Shown one piece after another: positions 58,540 through 64,000 of a stretch of DNA of 64,000 nt. The position numbers and the translations under genes are program-made. Origin of the DNA: Zygnema cylindricum (Eukaryota > Streptophyta > Zygnematophyceae > Zygnematales > Zygnemataceae). Numbering within the stretch: the first letter of the stretch is position 1; the number at the start of each line of letters is the position of its first letter. A model generated the notes under the pieces. It worked only from the letters and a program-made list of their open reading frames with translations, was not told the origin of the DNA and did not search any database. The stretch is taken from assembly GCA_037447655.1 (NCBI GenBank), contig JBBHKE010002952.1:315591-379590 (forward strand). The letters are read 5' to 3'.

Positions 58540-58775
58540 TTGTTCCATTAGGCACTCTCTGTAAACGTCAAAAATTCGTTTACTGAGGCGATCGTTCCAT
58601 TGTGTCGGGTCAGTAACCGACATTTGTTTTGCGTGGCACATTTTGATTGGTTCACGTAATAGATGAATACGATTCTGGTAATCTTCAAAGAATCTTTGAG
58701 AGCAACTTGTGACCACATATTTGTACCAGCGAAAGGTGAAAAGTGACTTGTACAACGTATTGAATTAAATATGTA
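58540..58775. repeat. Interspersed repeat pair, copy 1
   Basis: Matches 60420-60655 in the same orientation: GTTCCATTGTGTCG, AAAGAATCTTTGA and GTAAAAAGTGACT-like strings occur in the same order. The weak minus-strand frames over both copies (TDPTQWNDR and TDATQWNQR) suggest a decayed coding repeat. Confidence 0.78.
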
Positions 58776-59458
58776 CGGGCGGACGAAACGTAAGCTATGT
58801 AAAAGCGTACGAAAATGTCAGAATGGTTAGTGGATACCAACAGAAGCGTGAAACAATATCTTCCGTCAAAGAATTTCTTGCGGCTTCCGGTGGCCTCGCA
58901 TCCTCCATGGCGGAAGGCACATGTCATATGCGACGTGTACCCATCTGGTCGCGCGGTCGTCGTGGATATTTGTTCACTTTTCCACGAGGCACGACGGTAT
59001 TCGTTCAGGCGCTGAGAATTGACCTACTCCGGGTCACTTGTTGCGAACTGAAAGTGTCAGACGACGGCGTATCCGATAATGCATCCGACGGTCCACGTTT
59101 ACGCCCATAAACGTGGAGCATCAAATCCCTCATTCAGTAGCCTTGTTTTTCTGACATTTTTTTTTCTTTGGTACGGCACTGTACGAAACAGCACGGCTTT
59201 CAGTAAACAACGTCATTTTTTCCCTAATGGAAACTTGCCCTTAATGTAGACGCCGCAAAATGTAACCGACAAAAAAGTACTAATTATGTAATTCATATAA
59301 TTGCTTATTTAGTACGTAGGGAACTTCACATACGAAAATTTCACACTAATTTAGTCAAAGTATGATATGAAAAAAAAAATTGCAGACTGTTCGTTTTTCA
59401 GCTAGTACTACCAAAAAAAGTTTGCAGCTAGTACTACCAGCTGAAGTAGCACTGCACA

Positions 59459-59670
59459 GTGTATCGCTATTAGTGTTAATAATTTTGTCGCCACTTAAAA
59501 TATCTTTTATCCGTACACTATTCTCCAATTTTAATTTTGAGACCGTCAATCGGAAGCTGAGAATCTTACATTTCAATCGAAACCGTCAAATCTAAAAATC
59601 GACATGCGTGAACGGAGAAAAGATGTTTACAGAGACGAAAAAAATATTAACATTAATAACGATTCACGGT
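59459..59670. mobile_element. MITE family B copy
   Basis: Left end CACAGTGTATCGCTATTAGT and right end ATTAATAACGATTCACGGTG are inverted relatives. Both flanks carry related AGTACTACCAGCTG sequence (59429-59450 and 59695-59715). Confidence 0.75.
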
Positions 59671-59823
59671 GTATACTGGCAGCAGCAGCAGCAAGTACTA
59701 CCAGCTGCAGTAGCAAGTTTTTTTTTTTTTTTTTTAAATCCTCGATAAATCGTCGATTCGATATATCGGCGATATATTGGCGATATGTCNNNNNNNNNNC
59801 GCTGAACAATTTTTCCTACCCTG

Positions 59824-59865
<42 letters not shown>

Positions 59866-60419
59866 GTCCCATCCTTTTTAACAAGTCGCTTTCTCCTGAG
59901 TTTTGCAAATATTTGTTAGTAATATAGGTAATCGATGAAAATGGACAAAAAAAATGAAAATTGTTTTTTTTTTTAATTAAAATCATGATATGTTGTAAAT
60001 CCTATATATGCTTCTTTTACTCTTTTCCCTCTGTGTAGTTTTTCATAGCTCGCTACATCAATTTAAAAAAAATAAAATTATGTTTTACGATTAGTTTTAC
60101 AAACTTTAGGACGTGTCACATTTGAATGTTCAAGAAAAAAAGAAATTTTCAAGGCTTAAAAAACACTCTTAATCGAAAATTTTAAACTTGGGCAAATGAT
60201 ACACCATTGTAGTCCATTTTATTTTGTTGTTTCACCTTTGGATTTAGGTTTATGATTTAACATTTTTTAAAAGAAGGGTACACCCCCCACCGGTATTAAC
60301 ACTCATTTGGTAGTGACTTTTTTTTTCGGCCGAAAATCATAAAACAGTGTTAACAACATTATTTAAAGACGTGGGCAACAATCTGCAAGTCTTCGTGCAC
60401 TAAATTATAATTATTTAGG

Positions 60420-60655
60420 CCTATGTTCCATAAGACGGTCTTAGTAAACGTACGGATACGTTTACTGAATGCCTTTGGTTCCATTGTGTCGCATCAGTAA
60501 ACCGCTTTTTATTTGCGTGCCTTATTTTGGTTGATACCACATAGGAAACTATTACGATTCTGCAAATCAACAAAGAATCTTTGACAGCAAAGTGTGAACG
60601 CAATATCCGTACCAGCAGAGGTAAAAAGTGACTAGTACGGAGTGTACGATAATTT
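60420..60655. repeat. Interspersed repeat pair, copy 2
   Basis: See the partner at 58540-58775. Divergence is substantial (many substitutions and small indels), so the insertions are not recent. Confidence 0.78.
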
Positions 60656-61021
60656 ACGATCTGTACTCTCATATTATAGAGGGAAACATTATAGAGAAAT
60701 GTAATTAACTCTTTCCTTCTCTCAAATCTTGCCACAGCTCCTTTTTGAACGCTTGTCTTCACCTAAAACCTCTGTTGCAGCGACGCTTGTCTTCTTTCTC
60801 CTTCGATTTCTTCAAAATGGAACTGTTGCTGATCATACTAATCCTCCTTAATCTAAATGAGAGTAACCAATTTGAGGAGACGCAATTTTTTTTTTACAAA
60901 ACAAATATAACAGTTGTTGGTGCAAAATTCTTCCTCGAAAAAAAAAGAAAAAACAAAAATGGCATTTGTGCTATTATACATTGCAAAATTATGAACAATT
61001 TACTTCAAAAAGAGAAATCTT

Positions 61022-62696
61022 TTAAGGCTTCGCATTTGAAATTTTCTCCAAAGTTTTTGCAACAACTTGAAAATCATAGTCGATGATTTTAATCCAATTC
61101 TCAAAATCTCCGATTTCCTATTGAACCAAAGCCAAAAAAAAAAAATGAAATAAAAAGCAAAATTAAATGCGAGTAAAGCAAACATTAACGACAGAAATCA
61201 CAGACTTTGAAACTATCTTTATAACTACCACCGCGTTCAAAAGCATTAAGCTTTTAATGTTTCAATTTTTAAAACAGGAAACAAAATCCAAAAGGTCACA
61301 TTCCAACAAAACCAAATCTGTTAAGTCCAAGAACCACCCAAAAAAGAAAAAGGAGGGGGGGGGGCAAAATGCAATATGGAAAAAATGGAAAAGAAAGGGG
61401 AACCAACGGGTATAAAACCTTTAGAGCATCGTCGAATGCCGAAAATGTGGATTTCCACTGCAATTGCTGTTTTTGAAATCGTTGAACAATTGTCGCTAAT
61501 TGTCGAATTTCAGTTTCAATTTGTTTTTCTTTTTCAAATGTATCGTGGACCCCTTTGTTCACCGTATCCACAAAAATAGTCGCCACGTCAGCAATCGCAG
61601 CAACGGATTCTCTTTTGGCTTTATCTGCAAACAAAAAATAAGTTTTCAGTTTTAGGGTTCAAATTAGGGTTTGCGGTTTAGAGTTTCGGAAGAATTGTCG
61701 CCACGTCTGCGATAGCCGCAACATATACTTTTTTGGCTGTATATGAAGATAAGAACAAAAAAAAATAGGATAGGATTCAGGGTTTAAAATTCGGGTCAGG
61801 GTAGAGAGTTTCAAAAGAATAATTGCCAAGTCAGCAATTCCCAGGACAGATTCTCTATAGGCGTTTTCTGCCACGGATAAGGACAAAAAATACAGTTTAG
61901 GATTGAGAGTTGAGAGTTTAAAATTGAGGGTTTAGGGTTAAGGTTCGAGAGTTTAGGGTTTCAGATTGTGAAATGCCCATGAGAGATGCTGGAAATTTTG
62001 AGAAAAATAGGTTAAAAAAATAAAGGTTAGAACAATTACGGTTGGGAAGGTAGGATGGGAATATCAGGATGGAAAATTAGGGTTGGAAAAAGTAGGATAG
62101 AAGAAATTAGGGTTGGAGAAAGTAGGATAGAAGAAATTAGGGTTGGAGAAAGTAGGATAGAAGAAATTAGGGTTGGAGAAAGTAGGATAAAAGAAATTAG
62201 GGTTGGAGAAAGTAGGATAAAAGAAATTAGGGTTGGAGAAAGTAGGATAAAAGAAATTAGGGTTGGAGAAAGTAGGATAGAAGAAATTAGGGTTGGAGAA
62301 AGTAGGATAGAAGAAATTAGGGTTGGAGAAAGTAGGATAAAAGAAATTAGGGTTGGAGAAAGTAGGATAAAAGAAATTAGGGTTGGAAAAAGTAGGATAG
62401 AAGAAATTAGGGTTGGAGAAAGTAGGATAGAAGAAATTAGGGTTGGAAAAAGTAGCATAGAATAAATTAGGGTTGGAAAAAGTAGGATTGAAGAAAGTAG
62501 GGTTGGAAAAATTAGAATAGAAGAAATTAGGAGAAAGTAGGATAGAAGAAATTAGGGTTGGAAAAATTAGGGTTGAAAATTAAACTAGAAAACTGCTGAG
62601 GGCTTAATAAATTAGCGGGTGAAAAATGGCCCTACCTGTCGCCTCTCTCCCCACAGCCTGTTTTTGAGCATGCGCTCTCTGCACCTCCGAGAACAT
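61022..62696 (-). CDS. BLOC1S1: BLOC1S1 (BLOS1/GCN5L1), BLOC-1 complex subunit 1
   Basis: A small coiled-coil subunit of the BLOC-1/BORC trafficking complexes acting on endosomes. Three exons, 62696-62636, 61624-61419 and 61117-61022, keep phase and give 120 residues, the usual size (about 125). Exon 1 codes MFSEVQRAHAQKQAVGREAT. Exon 2 carries ADVATIFVDTVNKGVH and KEKQIETEIRQLATIVQRFQ. Exon 3 begins with the family hallmark EIGDFENWIKIIDYDF and ends ISNAKP. The spacing to the EIGDFENW block and the VDTVN...V motif match plant BLOS1. The gene is not visible as a long frame and only appears after splicing. Intron 1 (1.0 kb) is filled by copies of the exon 2 edge and by a 30 bp minisatellite. 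Confidence 0.93.
61680..61885 (-). pseudogene. Two decayed copies of the BLOC1S1 exon 2 5' edge
   Basis: The start of exon 2 (about 61630-61575 on the minus strand: TTTGCAGATAAAGCC...GCTGACGTGGCGACTATT) recurs at about 61740-61685 and again at about 61880-61810. Spacing is about 115-130 bp, with TTAGGGTT-type intron sequence between. The farther copy keeps the string AGAGAATCTGTCCTGGG and a GCAG acceptor-like site. Confidence 0.85.
62050..62585. repeat. 30 bp minisatellite (AAATTAGGGTTGGAGAAAGT)
   Basis: Twelve nearly identical 30 bp units from about 62095 to 62460, with degenerate units on both sides, in BLOC1S1 intron 1. Each unit contains TTAGGG. Because 30 is a multiple of three, open frames of about 140 codons run through on both strands with 10-residue periodicity; they are not genes. 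Confidence 0.95.
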
Positions 62697-63156
62697 GGCA
62701 CCCGGTAGGCGACAAAAAACGTACGGTACACAGCACGGGAAAGAATGAGTAGCCCGTCCGTACAGAGGTACCGATAATTCCTGTAGGGTTTGGACTTTGG
62801 AATTGATCGCAACGTACAAAACTACACAACGAATCGTAATTAGAGTAAATTACTCTAATTCGGTCGCTCGAAATTTCGACACTATGACATCAAATAGAGT
62901 AAATGATTCTAATTTTTTCATTATTCTAATTTAGGTAAGGTTTAATTAGCGTTTTTAATTCTAATATATGTTTGTTTAAAATAGTGTGGAGTACGGATGA
63001 CGTCCTTCCGTGCAAAATTGTACTTTTATAAATAAAAAAAGTACAAATAATGATTTAATACAAGCCATTATCATGTAACTGCGTTTTAACAATCCGCGTA
63101 GTGCAAACGTCATAGTGACGATAAACTGTACGTTTTGTCAGATTCTGTTTTTTTTT

Positions 63157-63904
63157 TTTAATTTCCCTTTTGAGCAACAAATAACGTGACTCGTCAAATT
63201 CAGATGTATCTCAGTACAAAACAAAAAAAAAATCTAACATAAGTTTATTCTCCCGCCAGGAAAGCTATAATAAAGGATTTCATCGAATTTTTGTGACATT
63301 TGAAACAAACTATGTTTGTTTCACAAACCCTAAAAGAAAGAAACCCTAAAGTGCTTTCCAGCTTTCGACAAGTACGTACGGTATCAATTTTGAGCTTACG
63401 ACTAAAGACAGAAAGTACAAATTTTTTAGCTGTACTTTTACGTACGGCCTATCTCCTAAGCCATGCTGACATCGACGTGTAAGCCAATTTCGTGACATAA
63501 CGACGTCATATTTTTATTCACACGTGTAATACATGTGCAGTACAGTTCTGTACTATCTGTACATTTTAGTGCTGTACGGATATTCAGAAAACCGTACATT
63601 CATATGAAAAAAGTACTAACGTATACAGAATTACAGACCGTCAGTGTCGTGAATCATAATTAATTTTGACGGACCGATGAAGTAATAAACTACTGTACAG
63701 TACAGTAATAATTCGATCCAACTCTAGATTATGAATACTTGGGCGGATCCTTTACCGCTCATTTCTCGACATCTCATTAAAGTGGATCATACTAAATTAT
63801 GTATGATACTAAATATTCTAAGGATTGGATATCATCATTTCCAAAATTTAGTGCTGACAAGAGCTCCAGACCATAGTTAAAATATGCGAAAACAAATCGC
63901 TACA
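63157..63904 (+). repeat. About 700 bp interspersed repeat, copy 2
   Basis: Partner of 56461-57168. It is slightly longer through small insertions near 63535-63570 and 63690-63710. Its right end is interrupted by a family B MITE at a TA. Confidence 0.92.
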
Positions 63905-64000
63905 CCGCGAATCGCTATTAGTGTCAAATTTTAAATAGTGTTGAATAAAATTTACCGCAATTGTTGCTAATTTAGGATTTGATTTTTTTTATTTTTAAAA
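63905..64000. mobile_element. MITE family B, left end only (runs to window edge)
   Basis: Begins CACCGCGAATCGCTATTAGT directly after TA at 63903-63904. The undisturbed repeat copy at 57168 reads CGCTACATGC, which shows the insertion point. The right end is outside the window. Confidence 0.8.

Larger units (their letters stand above)
54945..61021. other. Repeat-rich intergenic region between TOR and BLOC1S1
   Basis: Upstream of TOR, 54960-55060 is a string of CCCTTT/AAAACCCC repeats. The rest is mostly the repeats and MITEs listed separately. A CpG-rich island at 58815-59110 has overlapping open frames on both strands that I cannot assign. A 43-base A run sits near 59827-59863 after a 10 bp gap at 59790-59799. 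A weak frame at 55363-55525 (EMEELRDERKKYMFQFEEN) could be an orphan exon. Confidence 0.5.
62697..64000. other. Upstream of BLOC1S1; repeat-rich, no gene seen
   Basis: AT-rich sequence to about 63150, then the 700 bp repeat copy and a partial MITE at the edge. The BLOC1S1 promoter must lie at the left end; no specific element is recognised. Confidence 0.6.

Noticed and set aside
62036-62465. 136- and 140-codon frames on both strands
   Set aside because: A 30 bp minisatellite; the frame is open only because the unit length is a multiple of three.
61650-62580. Telomere or chromosome end from TTAGGG strings
   Set aside because: TTAGGG is embedded in a 30 bp unit within an intron; no pure telomeric repeat, and a gene exon follows at 62636.

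Overview
This is nuclear DNA from a eukaryote, most likely of the green lineage (a streptophyte alga or early-diverging land plant; inferred). The reasons are plant-type protein sequences (TOR, a free eS30 not fused to a ubiquitin-like domain, a plant-style BLOC1S1, ARPC1, a plant-type two-domain glycosyltransferase), spliceosomal GT-AG introns, and AT-rich introns and spacers full of GA/CT microsatellites, minisatellites and MITEs. There are no operons, rRNA, tRNA or CRISPR arrays that I can see. I located exons by reading splice sites and checking that codon phase is kept across every junction.

Layout: (1) 1-3641 minus, an unrecognised large protein running off the left edge. (2) 4718-12845 plus, ARPC1 of the Arp2/3 complex, 15 exons. 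(3) 14518-23400 minus, a degenerate phosphoglycerate kinase (19663-23400) followed in phase by a TrmB-type tRNA m7G46 methyltransferase (14518-18851). No start site is evident between them, so they probably form one 724-residue fusion. (4) 23761-29664 plus, CTNNBL1, a spliceosome-associated armadillo protein, divergent from (3) across 360 bp. (5) 31289-35945 minus, a type II membrane glycosyltransferase. (6) 37218-38428 plus, ribosomal protein eS30. (7) 42440-45571 minus, a decayed R2-like non-LTR retrotransposon. (8) 47046-54944 minus, TOR kinase, 2632 residues with no intron. (9) 61022-62696 minus, BLOC1S1, 120 residues in three exons. The rest is repeat-rich.

The genes are ordinary housekeeping functions (actin nucleation, translation, tRNA modification, splicing, growth signalling, endolysosomal trafficking, glycosylation) and do not form a pathway cluster. 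The most unusual features are: the PGK-like/TrmB arrangement with PGK active-site residues lost; repeated local duplication of exon edges together with their splice sites, usually beside purine/pyrimidine repeats (ARPC1, TrmB, CTNNBL1, BLOC1S1); two MITE families with clear inverted repeats, one providing part of a splice donor; and an intronless 7.9 kb TOR gene among intron-containing neighbours. Four assembly gaps (16048-16591, 33008-33017, 45466-45475, 59790-59799) all sit in or near simple or repetitive sequence.
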